Shown piece after piece: positions 54,590 to 63,712 of a DNA stretch of 64,000 bases (position 1 is its first letter; every line of letters starts with the position of its first letter). Both the position numbers and the translations under genes were made by a program. This stretch comes from Whitmania pigra (Eukaryota > Annelida > Clitellata > Hirudinida > Haemopidae): assembly GCA_021613335.1 (NCBI GenBank), contig JAJTWR010000111.1, forward strand, positions 1 to 64,000, read 5' to 3'. The notes under the pieces are model-generated. The model worked only from the letters and a program-made list of their open reading frames with translations. It did no database searches and had not been told where the DNA came from.

Positions 54590-55624
54590 TCACAGGATGG
54601 GCGCTCTGCGATCCAGCGCATCGGGTTGGCCTGCGGTGTGCAGTGACCGCGCGATCTCGCTGTCGATCAGGGAATGCGGCAGGATCGGTTGCGGTTTCGT
54701 TGCCGCATCCAGCGTCGCTAGAATGGCTGGGTCGATCTGGGCGTCGATGACCCCTAGACTATCCGCGATTTGTTCGCGATTGCGCGCGCCGACCACCGGT
54801 AGGATCTGCCCCTTATCTTGCCCGGTCAACAACCAGGCAAGCGCCAGCTGCGCTGGACTAACCCCGGCTTGGCGGGCCAGATCGACCACCTGTTCGGCGA
54901 TCTCCAGCGAACGCTGGGGAATGGCCTCCTTGGACAGGCGGCTTTCGACCATCGGTCCGTCGCCGCGAAATTTGCCGGTCAACACGCCGGATGCCAACGG
55001 ATAAAAGGTGGTAACGCCAATGTTCAGCGCCTTTGCCATGGGCAGTAACTCATATTCGGCGGTGCGGTCAATCAGATTATAATCGATCTGCAAGGCGACA
55101 ATGCGCGACCAGGAGCGCATCTCAGTCATCAGATCGGCGCGGGCGACGATCCAGGCCGGGATATTGGAAAAGCCGGCATAATGGATCTTGCCCTGGCGGA
55201 TCAGATCGTCTAGGGCGCGCAAGATCTCGTCCAATGGAGTCGTGCCGTCCCACCAATGCACGAACATCAGATCGATGGCTTCCAATCCCAGCCGCGCCAG
55301 GCTCGCTTCGACGGCATGCCTCAAATGACGCCGGCTATTACCGCCCTTGACTAGGTCGCTGCCCATGGTGGCGGTGTATTTGGTTGCCACCACGAAATGC
55401 TCGCGATCGGCTCGAACAAACTCGCCAACCAGTTTTTCCGAGGTGCCGCCAGTATACATGTCGGCGGTATCGATGAAATTGCCGCCGGCATTGGCAAAAT
55501 TGTCGAAAATTGCCCGGCACTCCACGGGGTTGGCCCCCCACCCCCATTCCTCGCCAAAAGTCATGGTGCCAAGCGCCAGCTCAGAAACCCGCAATCCGCT
55601 TTTGCCCAACAGTTTATACCGCAT
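54590..55624 (-). CDS. Aldo/keto reductase
   Basis: 344 residues from ATG 55624; the frame is open to 55666. Barrel motifs: LGTMTFGEEWGWG, FIDTADMYTGGTSEKLVGEF with catalytic Asp and Tyr, TKYTATMG with the lysine, and IDLMFVHWWDGTTPLDEIL with the histidine. NADPH contacts lie near ILPVVGARNREQI. Similar to the YghZ/Tas-like group; substrate unknown. Followed by nothing recognisable before metW. Confidence 0.85.
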   Translation of the reverse strand: MRYKLLGKSGLRVSELALGTMTFGEEWGWGANPVECRAIFDNFANAGGNFIDTADMYTGGTSEKLVGEFVRADREHFVVATKYTATMGSDLVKGGNSRRHLRHAVEASLARLGLEAIDLMFVHWWDGTTPLDEILRALDDLIRQGKIHYAGFSNIPAWIVARADLMTEMRSWSRIVALQIDYNLIDRTAEYELLPMAKALNIGVTTFYPLASGVLTGKFRGDGPMVESRLSKEAIPQRSLEIAEQVVDLARQAGVSPAQLALAWLLTGQDKGQILPVVGARNREQIADSLGVIDAQIDPAILATLDAATKPQPILPHSLIDSEIARSLHTAGQPDALDRRAPIL

Positions 55625-55683
55625 CGCTTGATCATCCTCTTTACCGCGACCAGCTGTAATCGGCAAGCTGGCTTCGCCTGTCC

Positions 55684-56307
55684 TTAGTCTTCGAGCACCG
55701 GAATGAAACGATCACTTACCGGGTCGAGCCGGCGCAGCATACCGCGTTCGAGATCAAAATGCAGGCCATGTAAGTGCACGCTTCCCTGCTCGATGCGCGT
55801 GCGCAACCAAGGAAAGGTCATCAAATTGGCCAGTGAGGCGCGAATGGCTTCTTGTTCCAAAGCGCCGGCTCGATCGCCATCAGGGCCGATGGAAGCCAAA
55901 ACGGTCTTGCGAGCGGCGTTGGCGATAGCCATCCAGGCGCCGATGAAATCGCCGCCTTGATCGGGACAGGAGGTGAGCAACGCCCGGATGCCGCCGCAGC
56001 GCGAATGGCCCATGACGATCAAATGGGGAATCTCCAATTGGCAGATGCCATATTCGATGGCAGCGCTGGTGCCGTGATAAATGCCGGACGGCTCATAGGG
56101 CGGCACCAGATTGGCGACATTGCGTACGGTGAAAATATCGCCAGGGCCGGCGCCGAAAATCAGCTGCGGATCGACACGGGAATCGCAGCAGGATATCACC
56201 AGGGCTCGTGGGTTTTGACCGTCTCTGGACAGTTTTTCATACTCTTCGCGCCGTTCGGCAAAGACCTCGTTGCGAAAGCGCTGAAAACCTTTCAAAAGCC
56301 GTTCCAT
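55684..56307 (-). CDS. Beta-carbonic anhydrase
   Basis: 207 residues. Zinc ligands Cys40 with Asp42 and Arg44 in ISCCDSRVDP, His101 and Cys104 in MGHSRCGGIRAL. VRNVANLVPPYEP and YHGTSAAIEYG are family blocks. Interconverts CO2 and bicarbonate in the cytoplasm. Confidence 0.93.
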   Translation of the reverse strand: MERLLKGFQRFRNEVFAERREEYEKLSRDGQNPRALVISCCDSRVDPQLIFGAGPGDIFTVRNVANLVPPYEPSGIYHGTSAAIEYGICQLEIPHLIVMGHSRCGGIRALLTSCPDQGGDFIGAWMAIANAARKTVLASIGPDGDRAGALEQEAIRASLANLMTFPWLRTRIEQGSVHLHGLHFDLERGMLRRLDPVSDRFIPVLED

Positions 56308-56438
56308 CGCTCCATCCTTTTGTAACCCGGCTGTAGAGTAGAGGATTCAATCGGTCAGCAAGGGACCTTGCCGATGGGGGCGGAACAGGATGATCGGGAA
56401 ACGATTGCTGTAACGCCCGCCAGGGTCCGCCAACCGCT

Positions 56439-56674
56439 TCATCGAACGAGCCGCCGCCTGAATTCCTCGGCCAACAAGGCCGCTTCCGCCCCAACAAGGC
56501 TGCCAGATCGGCAGCGCCGGGCCAAAGCGGCGCGGATAACCGCGACATCGGCATGCGGCTCCGGCCCGAGCGAGCCTGTGTCCAGGCCGGCCATAGCGCA
56601 GGCGGGTTCAAAGACCGTCTGCTGCCAGGGGCGATGTCGGGCAGGGGCAGGATGTCCGTGTGACGGTAAGTCAT
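56439..56674 (-). pseudogene. Unrecognised short gene after the permease, possibly frameshifted
   Basis: An ATG at 56674, 26 bp after the upstream permease gene, opens MTYRHTDILPLPDIAPG. From about 56625 a different frame reads more protein-like (QTVFEPACAMAGLDTG, PHADVAVIRAALARR, AALLAEEFRRRL) and stops at TGA 56439. I cannot name the family and the joining of the two frames is a guess. The rest of 56308-56699 shows nothing. Confidence 0.2.
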
Positions 56675-56699
56675 GGCCAGCTTTGCTTTCGATCGCAGA

Positions 56700-57377
56700 T
56701 CATATCCTGAAGCGTTTTTCCGCCCAGCGGAACAGCAGCGCGATCGCGTAATTGACGATCAGATACAATACGCCGGCAAGGATAAAATAATCGACATAGG
56801 CCAGCGTTTTGGCCCCCAACAGGCGAGCGCTTCCCATCAACTCTTTTACCGTGACGATGGAGACGACCGCCGATGCTTTCGACAATAAAATGATTTCGTT
56901 CGACAAAGCCGGCAGGGCAATGCGCAGCGCGCGCGGCAGGACGATGCGACGATACAGCAGCGCCGACGACATGCCGCAAGCCAGCCCCGCTTCTTTTTCG
57001 CCAGGCGGCATGGCCTGGATCGCCCCGCGCAGGATTTCGGCGATATAGCCGGCGGTATTACAGGTCAGGGCAATCAGCGCGCACCAATAGGGTTCGCTCA
57101 AAACAATCCAGGCGATGCTGTCTTGCATCCATTCAAACTGGCCAGGGCCGTAATAAATCAAAAAAAGTTGAACCAGCAGCGGCGTGCCGCGAAAATAAGC
57201 GATGAAAATAATCGCCGCCCGGCGCAAAACCGGCGGTCCGCTCACCCGGACCAGCGCCACCGGCATGGCGAGCAGGATCCCCAGAACGCCGCTGATCGCC
57301 ACCAGCCCGACGGTCATCGACGCCCCTTCGAGCAGCAGCGGCCAACCTTCGAGAAAATGCCGGTAAAGCTGATGCAT
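56700..57377 (-). CDS. Polar amino-acid ABC transporter permease, HisM-type
   Basis: 225 residues from ATG 57377. GASMTVGLVAISGVLGILLAMPVAL, FIAYFRGTPLLVQLFLIYYG and the EAA-type loop EILRGAIQAMPPGEKEAGLACGMSSALLYRRIVLPRALR identify the HisM branch. Pairs with the HisQ-type permease encoded just upstream. Confidence 0.9.
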   Translation of the reverse strand: MHQLYRHFLEGWPLLLEGASMTVGLVAISGVLGILLAMPVALVRVSGPPVLRRAAIIFIAYFRGTPLLVQLFLIYYGPGQFEWMQDSIAWIVLSEPYWCALIALTCNTAGYIAEILRGAIQAMPPGEKEAGLACGMSSALLYRRIVLPRALRIALPALSNEIILLSKASAVVSIVTVKELMGSARLLGAKTLAYVDYFILAGVLYLIVNYAIALLFRWAEKRFRI

Positions 57378-57387
57378 ACGCGTTTCC

Positions 57388-58068
57388 TTAGCCCGGATTG
57401 CCGGAAATGCCAATGCGCGCTCGCGCTTCCAGCCGCCTCAAGACCAGACCCGACAAAAGGGTGATCGTCAGATAAATCAACGACAGTAAACTATAAAACA
57501 AAAAGGGCTGTTTGGTATTGCCCACCGCCACCTGGGTCTGACGCACGACATCGGCTAAACCGATCACCGAGACCAGCGACGTATCCTTGGCCAAAATCAG
57601 CCACAAATTCCCAAGGCCAGGCAGGGCGAAACGCCACATCTGCGGGATTTGGATGCGGCGCAGAACCTGTCCGCCGGTCATACCCAGAGCGCGGGCCGCC
57701 TCTGTCTGGCCCGGGGGGATCGCCTGAAAAGCGCCGCGGAACACTTCGGCGGCATAAGCGGCGAAAACCAGGGCCAAGGCGATGACGCCGGCGCCGAATT
57801 TGCCGATTTCGATCCGCTGACCGGTTAGCGCGGCGATCAGGTCCCCGCTGCTATAATAAATCAAAAAAATGATCAACAATTCAGGAATGCCGCGCAGCGT
57901 ATGGATGAACGCCTCAACCGGCCGGCGCACCCAGCCCAGCCTTGCCATCAAGCCGCCAGCCAGCAGCAAACCAAGGACAAGACCGCAGATCAGCGCCGCC
58001 ACGGCCAGCCGGGCGGTCACCCACAAACCGCCCAGGATCAGATTTTCATAGCCTTGTAAATCGAACAT
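57388..58068 (-). CDS. Polar amino-acid ABC transporter permease, HisQ-type
   Basis: 226 residues. GLWVTARLAVAALICGLVLGLLLAGG, FIHTLRGIPELLIIFLIYYSSG and the loop EVFRGAFQAIPPGQTEAARALGMTGGQVLRRIQIPQMWR. SLVSVIGLADVVRQTQVAVGNTKQPF is typical of HisQ/ArtQ. 51 bp after the binding-protein gene. Confidence 0.9.
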   Translation of the reverse strand: MFDLQGYENLILGGLWVTARLAVAALICGLVLGLLLAGGLMARLGWVRRPVEAFIHTLRGIPELLIIFLIYYSSGDLIAALTGQRIEIGKFGAGVIALALVFAAYAAEVFRGAFQAIPPGQTEAARALGMTGGQVLRRIQIPQMWRFALPGLGNLWLILAKDTSLVSVIGLADVVRQTQVAVGNTKQPFLFYSLLSLIYLTITLLSGLVLRRLEARARIGISGNPG

Positions 58069-58119
58069 GCCGCTCTGCTGCCAGCGGATAAGGGGTTGAC
58101 GCCCTTTGTCCGGTCAAAT

Positions 58120-58872
58120 TTACCGGATGCTGAAGGGAAAATATTTATCGTTGAGCTTTTTATAGGTACCGTCGGCATCGATTTCCTGGAGGGCGGCATT
58201 AAAAGCCGCGCGCAGCTGATTGTCGCCCTTGCGCACCGCCACCCCGACACCGTCGCCAAAGATCGGATCGACGAGCGGCTCGCTGACGAAATCGAACTTG
58301 CCATTCTGACTCTTGAGCCAGTCCAGCATCACCGCCGAATCGGCTAAAATGACGTGACAACGACCGGCGATCAAATCGAGATTGACCTCATCCAACTTGG
58401 GATAGTTCTTCAGCTTGGCAATGTCCTTCCAGTATTTTTCCGCATAATCGGCATGGATGGTCGCGCTTTGGGTACAGATCGTTTTTCCCTTCAAACGAGC
58501 GGGCGTGGCATCCAGCTTGGCGCCAACCTTGGCGATCAGCTGGGCGGGGGTACGGTAATAACGTTCGGAAAAATCGACCACCGCTTTGCGCTTTTCGTTG
58601 ATCGACATCGAAGCCATGATCGCGTCGAATTTTCTAGCCTCCAGCGCCGGGATGATGCCGTCCCAATCCTGCATCACCCATTCGCACTTCACCTTCATCC
58701 GTTTACACAATTCGTTGCCAAGATCGATCTCGAAACCTTCGGGCTCGCCTTTGGCGTTGGTGCCGTTGAAGGGCGGATAAGCGCCTTCGGTGCCGATGCG
58801 TAACGTTTTTTCCTGCGCCTGGACGCTTGTCGCCAACAAGAGCAGGGTTGTCAGGGTAAGCAAAATTTTCAT
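58120..58872 (-). CDS. Periplasmic lysine/arginine/ornithine/histidine-type binding protein
   Basis: 250 residues from ATG 58872. Sec signal MKILLTLTTLLLLATSVQAQ with cleavage after AQA/AQ. The ligand pocket is GTEGAYPPFNGTNAKGEPEGFEIDLGNELC, DWDGIIPALEARKFDAIMASM and TPAQLIAKVG. YPPFN, DWDGIIP and the conserved cysteine pair (ELCKRMKVKCEW) are typical of LAO/HisJ proteins, so a basic amino acid or opine is the likely ligand. Confidence 0.9.
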   Translation of the reverse strand: MKILLTLTTLLLLATSVQAQEKTLRIGTEGAYPPFNGTNAKGEPEGFEIDLGNELCKRMKVKCEWVMQDWDGIIPALEARKFDAIMASMSINEKRKAVVDFSERYYRTPAQLIAKVGAKLDATPARLKGKTICTQSATIHADYAEKYWKDIAKLKNYPKLDEVNLDLIAGRCHVILADSAVMLDWLKSQNGKFDFVSEPLVDPIFGDGVGVAVRKGDNQLRAAFNAALQEIDADGTYKKLNDKYFPFSIR

Positions 58873-58891
58873 GAGTGAGCCCTCCTGCGGG

Positions 58892-59650
58892 TTAGCCTTT
58901 GAGCGCACTCGACAAAAACTGCCGGCAACGCTCGGAACGCGGCCGGGTGAACACCTCTTGCGGGGTGCCTTCCTCTTCCACCCGGCCTTGATGCAAAAAT
59001 ATTACATGATCCGCCACCTCGCGGGCAAAACCGGTTTCATGGGTCACGACCAGCATGGTCCGCCCCTCGCGGGCCAGGTCGCGCATCACTTTCAGCACCT
59101 CGCCCACCAGTTCCGGATCAAGCGATGAGGTTGGCTCGTCGAACAGCATGGCGTCCGGCTCCATGGCCAAGGCGCGGGCAATCGCAACCCGCTGCTGCTG
59201 TCCGCCCGACAGGGTGGCCGGATAGGCATGGCGCTTTTCCGCAATGCCAACCTTGGCCAGCATGGCTTCACCCCTGGCAATCGCATCGGCGCGTTTCAGA
59301 CCCATGACATGGATCGGCGCTTCGATGACATTGCCGATCACCGTCATATGGGGCCAGAGATTGAATTGCTGGAACACCATGGCCAAGCGACGGCGCATAC
59401 GCTCGATCTGCCGGCGGTCTTGCGGACGGATTACCTCGCCTTTGACCATCACCGTGCCGGAATCGGGAATTTCCAGCATGTTAATGCAGCGCAAAAAGGT
59501 GCTTTTGCCTGAGCCGCTCGCCCCCAAAATGGCGATCACGTCATGATCGCGGGCGGTGAGCGAAACTCCCTTCAACACCTCGTGCTCGCCAAAACGCTTA
59601 TACAAATCGCAAACCGTAATGGCAGCGATTGGGGAGGGATCCAGATTCAT
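58892..59650 (-). CDS. Amino-acid ABC transporter ATP-binding protein, HisP-type
   Basis: 252 residues. Walker [10 protein letters not shown], HisP-type insertion [33 protein letters not shown], signature [15 protein letters not shown] and Walker [21 protein letters not shown]. First gene of the operon ATPase-SBP-Q-M. Confidence 0.93.
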   Translation of the reverse strand: MNLDPSPIAAITVCDLYKRFGEHEVLKGVSLTARDHDVIAILGASGSGKSTFLRCINMLEIPDSGTVMVKGEVIRPQDRRQIERMRRRLAMVFQQFNLWPHMTVIGNVIEAPIHVMGLKRADAIARGEAMLAKVGIAEKRHAYPATLSGGQQQRVAIARALAMEPDAMLFDEPTSSLDPELVGEVLKVMRDLAREGRTMLVVTHETGFAREVADHVIFLHQGRVEEEGTPQEVFTRPRSERCRQFLSSALKG

Positions 59651-59722
59651 GCGGCCAAATCACTTGGGAAACCCGCCGCCACCGGCGTTCGTTCAATCAT
59701 ATCGGTTTGCGTGGCGCTAGCG

Positions 59723-59740
59723 GAAATGAATTTTAACGAA
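59723..59740. promoter_or_regulatory. Shared box GAAATGAATTTTAACGAA before the amino-acid ABC operon
   Basis: Matches the 19-mer at 30927-30945 except for one T. It lies 73 bp upstream of ATG 59650 in the gap 59651-59794, in which nothing else was recognised. Confidence 0.3.
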
Positions 59741-59794
59741 ACGATGACATATCCGGCGGCGCCTTAACCCGCTCAGGCCACATGCCAAGGCGTT

Positions 59795-61207
59795 TCACGC
59801 CGGTACGCGCGCCACCGCGTGCAAGAGATCGCGACGTTTGAGCTGATCGTAGGTTAGATCGAGAACGCGAGCGGCAATGGCCACCAGCTCGTTGGCCTCG
59901 GCATAGGAGAGGGTGAAGGGCGGGGCAAGAATCATGCTGTCTCGAACCGCGCGCATCACCAGACCCTCGCGAAAGGAAATGTCGCGGCAGATGTTTCCTA
60001 CCGTTCCTTCTCGCGCGGCAAAGGCGGCGCGGGTGGCTTTGTCGGGGGTCAATTCCAAAGCGCCGATCAACCCCGCCATGCGCGCCTCGCCCACCAGCGG
60101 ATGCAGGGCCAGTTCCCGCCAGCGCGCTTGGAGATAGGGGCCGATGTCAGATTTCACCCGCGTAACGAGGCTTTCATTGTGCAAAATCGCCAGGTTGGCA
60201 AGGGCTGCGGCACAGCCTCCCGGATGGCCCGAATAGGTAAAACCGTGGTTGAAGTCGCCGCCATGCTCGATGAAACCTTCGGCGATGCGATCGCTGACGA
60301 TCACCCCGCCCAAGGGAAAATAACCGGATGTCACCCCCTTGGCAAAGGTGATCAGGTCGGGTTCGACGCCCATGAACTGGCAGCCGAACCACGCGCCCGT
60401 GCGCCCGAAGCCGCAGATGACCTCGTCGCAGATGAGCAGGACCTCGCGCTCGCGGCAAATCTTTGCCACTTCCGGCCAGTAATTGCCGGGCGGGACGATC
60501 GCCCCCCCTGCCCCTTGGATTGGTTCGCCGATAAAGGCCGCGACCGTGTCGGCTCCGGCCTGATCGATGATCCGGGCGATATCCAACGCGCACACACGCC
60601 CGAATTCTTCAGCCGACAGCCTTTCCCCCTCGGCCCACCAATAGGGTTGGCGCGCATGAACAATGCCTGGAATCGGCAAGCCCCCTTGTTCGTGCATCGG
60701 TCCCATGCCGCCAAGCGAAGCGCCTCCCATGGTTGAGCCATGATAGGCGTTGCGCCGTGAGATGAAGATCTGCTTGGCTGGCTTGCCCATCGCCGCCCAG
60801 TAATGCCGTACCAGGCGTAAGGCCGTGTCCACCGCTTCCGAGCCGCCAGAGGTGAAAAACACCCGGCTCATCCCCTCTGGCGCCACCTGCGCTATGGCAG
60901 CGGCCAGTTCGGTTGCGGCTGGATGAGTGGTTTTGAAAAAAGTGTTGTAGTAATCGAGCTGGTAAAGCTGCTGCGCTATGGCATCGACGATCTCGCGCCG
61001 GCCATGGCCCACTTGCGAGCACCACAGCCCCGACATGCCATCGAGAACCTTGTTGCCTTCGCTGTCATAAATATAGGCTCCATCAGCTCGGGTGATGACC
61101 CGCACCCCTTCGGCGTTCAGCGCCTTGGTATCGCTGAAAGGGTGCAGATGATGGGCCGCGTCCAGCGCACGCCAGTGAACGGTCGAATTGGCAAGCGGAA
61201 CGCTCAC
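59795..61207 (-). CDS. Class III aminotransferase (putrescine/omega-amino acid-pyruvate type)
   Basis: 470 residues. HHLHPFSDTKALNAEGVRVITRADG start, PLP-binding FTSGGSEAVDTALRLVRHYW, LICDEVICGFGRTGAWFG with the PLP aspartate and the lysine in LITFAKGVTSGYFPLGGVIVS (about residue 290). The start region and length match omega-amino acid-pyruvate or polyamine aminotransferases (SpuC-like). Its location after a polyamine importer supports putrescine as substrate. Overlaps the amidotransferase gene by 4 bp. Confidence 0.88.
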   Translation of the reverse strand: MSVPLANSTVHWRALDAAHHLHPFSDTKALNAEGVRVITRADGAYIYDSEGNKVLDGMSGLWCSQVGHGRREIVDAIAQQLYQLDYYNTFFKTTHPAATELAAAIAQVAPEGMSRVFFTSGGSEAVDTALRLVRHYWAAMGKPAKQIFISRRNAYHGSTMGGASLGGMGPMHEQGGLPIPGIVHARQPYWWAEGERLSAEEFGRVCALDIARIIDQAGADTVAAFIGEPIQGAGGAIVPPGNYWPEVAKICREREVLLICDEVICGFGRTGAWFGCQFMGVEPDLITFAKGVTSGYFPLGGVIVSDRIAEGFIEHGGDFNHGFTYSGHPGGCAAALANLAILHNESLVTRVKSDIGPYLQARWRELALHPLVGEARMAGLIGALELTPDKATRAAFAAREGTVGNICRDISFREGLVMRAVRDSMILAPPFTLSYAEANELVAIAARVLDLTYDQLKRRDLLHAVARVPA

Positions 61208-61956
61208 GATGGCGATCCTTTTCGATAGCGATCGTCAAAAAAAGTCAGAATCCATCGTGCAACCAACGGCGAATCGGTGTGGGCTTGCGCGCTGTGCAAA
61301 TCGGCGCGCGCGCGGGCTATGACATCCTCGTCGACATCCTCGTCCAAATCTTTTTGCGCCAGCTCGTCCAGCAGGTCTCTGACAAAGTCCACGGAAAATT
61401 CCGGGTGGCCTTGAAAGGTGATCGCCTGATCGCCGTAGGCAAGAATGGCCGCCGGGCAAAAGGGCGAGCTTGCCACGATGCGCGCCTGTGGCGGCAAGCG
61501 GGTGACTTGATCGCGATGAACCGCGCTCAAGGAAACGGTTTTGGGCGCATCCACCATCCAAGCCGGAAGGGGAGCGATGGTATCGTAGCTGTGGATGCCA
61601 AGCCCCCATCCGGCCGCCGCGCGCTCAACCGCGCCGCCCATCGCTTGCGCCAAGATCTGATGGCCAAAGCAAATACCGGCGATAGGCCGCCCCTTGGCCA
61701 TCGCTTCGCGCAGGAAATCCTCGAGACGCACCATCCACGCCAGGCGCTCGAAAGCGGTATCGCGCGACCCGGTGACGATCCAGGCGTCGCACTCATCAGC
61801 TGAATCGGGTAAAATCCCATCGAACGCAGCATAAGAAACAAATGTCAGCGACGGATCGTGGGGGCTGAGAAGAGCTTGAAACATGTCAGAATAAGCGCCG
61901 TGGCGGCGTTCCAGCATATCCCGGTTTTGCCCGGCTTCCAAAATTCCAATCCGCAT
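61204..61956 (-). CDS. Class I glutamine amidotransferase domain protein
   Basis: 250 residues. Triad cysteine in GRPIAGICFGHQILAQAMGG (about 96), histidine in TFQGHPEFSVDFV (about 190) with the nearby glutamate. It is a stand-alone GATase1 of the GMP-synthase-like type, not the PuuD (peptidase C26) type. Encoded between polyamine permease and aminotransferase genes, so a role in gamma-glutamyl-polyamine hydrolysis is possible but unproven. Confidence 0.82.
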   Translation of the reverse strand: MRIGILEAGQNRDMLERRHGAYSDMFQALLSPHDPSLTFVSYAAFDGILPDSADECDAWIVTGSRDTAFERLAWMVRLEDFLREAMAKGRPIAGICFGHQILAQAMGGAVERAAAGWGLGIHSYDTIAPLPAWMVDAPKTVSLSAVHRDQVTRLPPQARIVASSPFCPAAILAYGDQAITFQGHPEFSVDFVRDLLDELAQKDLDEDVDEDVIARARADLHSAQAHTDSPLVARWILTFFDDRYRKGSPS

Positions 61957-61980
61957 CCTGGTTTTACCTTTCTCTTGCGC

Positions 61981-62796
61981 TCAAAGCCTCTGCGCCCGGC
62001 GCGCGTTGCGCCGGCGCGCCCGCCAGACGTACAGAAACATGCAGCCAGCGACAACGCCGATCATGATGGTGGCCAGCGCATTGACGTCCGGGCTGACGCC
62101 CAAGCGAACCTTGGAGAAGATCACCATGGGCAGCGTGCTGCTGCCAGGCCCGGAAACAAAGCTCGAGATCACCAGATCGTCGAAGGATAAAGTGAAGGCC
62201 AACAGCCAGCCGGAAATAAGCGCCGGCGCCAGCATGGGCAGCGTCACATCGAGAAAGGCCCGCCAGGGCGGAGCGCCAAGATCAAGGGCCGCCTCTTCCA
62301 ACACGACGCCCATTTGAGCCAGACGCGACTGTATCACGATGGCGACATAGGCCATGCAAAAGGTGGCATGGGCTAGAATGAGGGTGGTGACGCCTCGTCC
62401 CTCCGGCCAGCCGATCAGATCCTCCATGGCCACCAGCAAAAGAAGCAAAGACAGGCCGGTGATCACCTCGGGCATCACCAAAGGCGCCGACACCATGCCA
62501 GTCAGCGCCGCCTTGCCGCGAAAGCGCCCGAAGCGAGACAGAACGAAACCGGCAAAAGTGCCCAACACCACCGCCAGGCTGGCGCTAGCGGCGGCGATTT
62601 TGATACTGAGCCAGGCGCCGCCTAGCAGCGCATCGTTGCTCAATAAGTCGACGTACCAACGGAACGAGAAGCCGCCCCACACCGACACCAGACGCGAGTC
62701 GTTGAAGCTCAGGGTCATCATGACCAGGATCGGCGCATAGAGGAAGACGAAGCCCGCCATGGCCATGAGGGTGAGCAAAAAGCTGTGTCGCCGCAT
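61981..62796 (-). CDS. potI: Polyamine-type ABC transporter permease (PotC/PotI)
   Basis: 271 residues from ATG 62796 with AAGGAGAG upstream. FLYAPILVMMTLSFNDSRLVSVWGGFSFRWY is diagnostic for PotC/PotI. Further membrane segments and the loop LEEAALDLGAPPWRAFLDVTLPMLAPALISG follow. Partner of the permease encoded upstream. Confidence 0.9.
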   Translation of the reverse strand: MRRHSFLLTLMAMAGFVFLYAPILVMMTLSFNDSRLVSVWGGFSFRWYVDLLSNDALLGGAWLSIKIAAASASLAVVLGTFAGFVLSRFGRFRGKAALTGMVSAPLVMPEVITGLSLLLLLVAMEDLIGWPEGRGVTTLILAHATFCMAYVAIVIQSRLAQMGVVLEEAALDLGAPPWRAFLDVTLPMLAPALISGWLLAFTLSFDDLVISSFVSGPGSSTLPMVIFSKVRLGVSPDVNALATIMIGVVAGCMFLYVWRARRRNARRAQRL

Positions 62797-62806
62797 CGCG
62801 CTCTCC

Positions 62807-63712
62807 TTAACCGTGCCCAAGAGCCTGGCGGCCGCGGTTGCGCAAAAGCATGACCGGCGCCACCAGTATCACCAGCATGACGATGGCAACCGCCGATGCC
62901 ATGGGCCAATCGCGGTTGCTGAAAAACTCATCCCACAGCACCCGACCGATCATCAGCGTGTCAGGTCCGCCCATGAGCGCGGGAATGACAAACTCGCCCA
63001 CCGCCGGGATGAACACCATCATGCACCCGGCCGCCACGCCGGGCCGGGCCAAGGGCAAGGTGATGGTGAAAAAGCTCACCGCCGAGCGGGCGCCAAGATC
63101 GGCGCTGGCCTCCAGCAAGGTTCCATCCAGCTTTTCCAAGGTGGCGTAAAGCGGCAGCACCATGAATGGCAGATAGGAATAGACGATGCCGAGATAAACG
63201 GCGAAATCGGTTTGCAAAAAGATAAGAGGCTGTTCGATCGCTCCTAGGTAGAGCAGGGTTTTGTTCAAGATGCCGTTATTCTGCAAAATGCCGATCCAGG
63301 CATAGACGCGCAACAGCATCGAGGTCCAGAAAGGCAGCATGACCAGCGCCAACCAGAAGATCCGGTTTTCGGGTTGCTGACGAACGACGAACAAGGCAAT
63401 GGGAAAGCCGATCAGCAGACAAAAAAAGGTGGAGACCGCGGCTATTTTCACGGCGCCAAGATAAGCGGCAAAATAAAGCCGATCCTCGAAGAGGAACAAA
63501 TATTTGCTGAAATCGAGCCTGATCGACAAAGCGTGATCGTCAACCCAGGCAAAAAGCGCGGTATAAGGCGGTACGGCAATGTCGGCTTCCGCCAACGAAA
63601 TCTTCAGCACGAAAGCGAAGGGAAGCGCGAAGAAGACGACCAGCCAGCTCATCGGCACGGCGATGACGCCAAAGCGCTTCAGCCGCCGCCAGGGGAAAGG
63701 GCGCTCGCTCAT
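62807..63712 (-). CDS. potH: Polyamine-type ABC transporter permease (PotB/PotH)
   Basis: 301 residues. N-terminal basic segment then AVPMSWLVVFFALPFAFVLKISLAEADIAVPPY. LVMLPFWTSMLLRVYAWIGILQNNGILN and LLEASADLGARSAVSFFTITLPLARPGVAAG are typical of PotH. GPDTLMIGRVLWDEFFSNRDWPMASAVAI also matches. ATG 63712 overlaps the ATPase-gene stop as ATGA. Confidence 0.9.
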   Translation of the reverse strand: MSERPFPWRRLKRFGVIAVPMSWLVVFFALPFAFVLKISLAEADIAVPPYTALFAWVDDHALSIRLDFSKYLFLFEDRLYFAAYLGAVKIAAVSTFFCLLIGFPIALFVVRQQPENRIFWLALVMLPFWTSMLLRVYAWIGILQNNGILNKTLLYLGAIEQPLIFLQTDFAVYLGIVYSYLPFMVLPLYATLEKLDGTLLEASADLGARSAVSFFTITLPLARPGVAAGCMMVFIPAVGEFVIPALMGGPDTLMIGRVLWDEFFSNRDWPMASAVAIVMLVILVAPVMLLRNRGRQALGHG

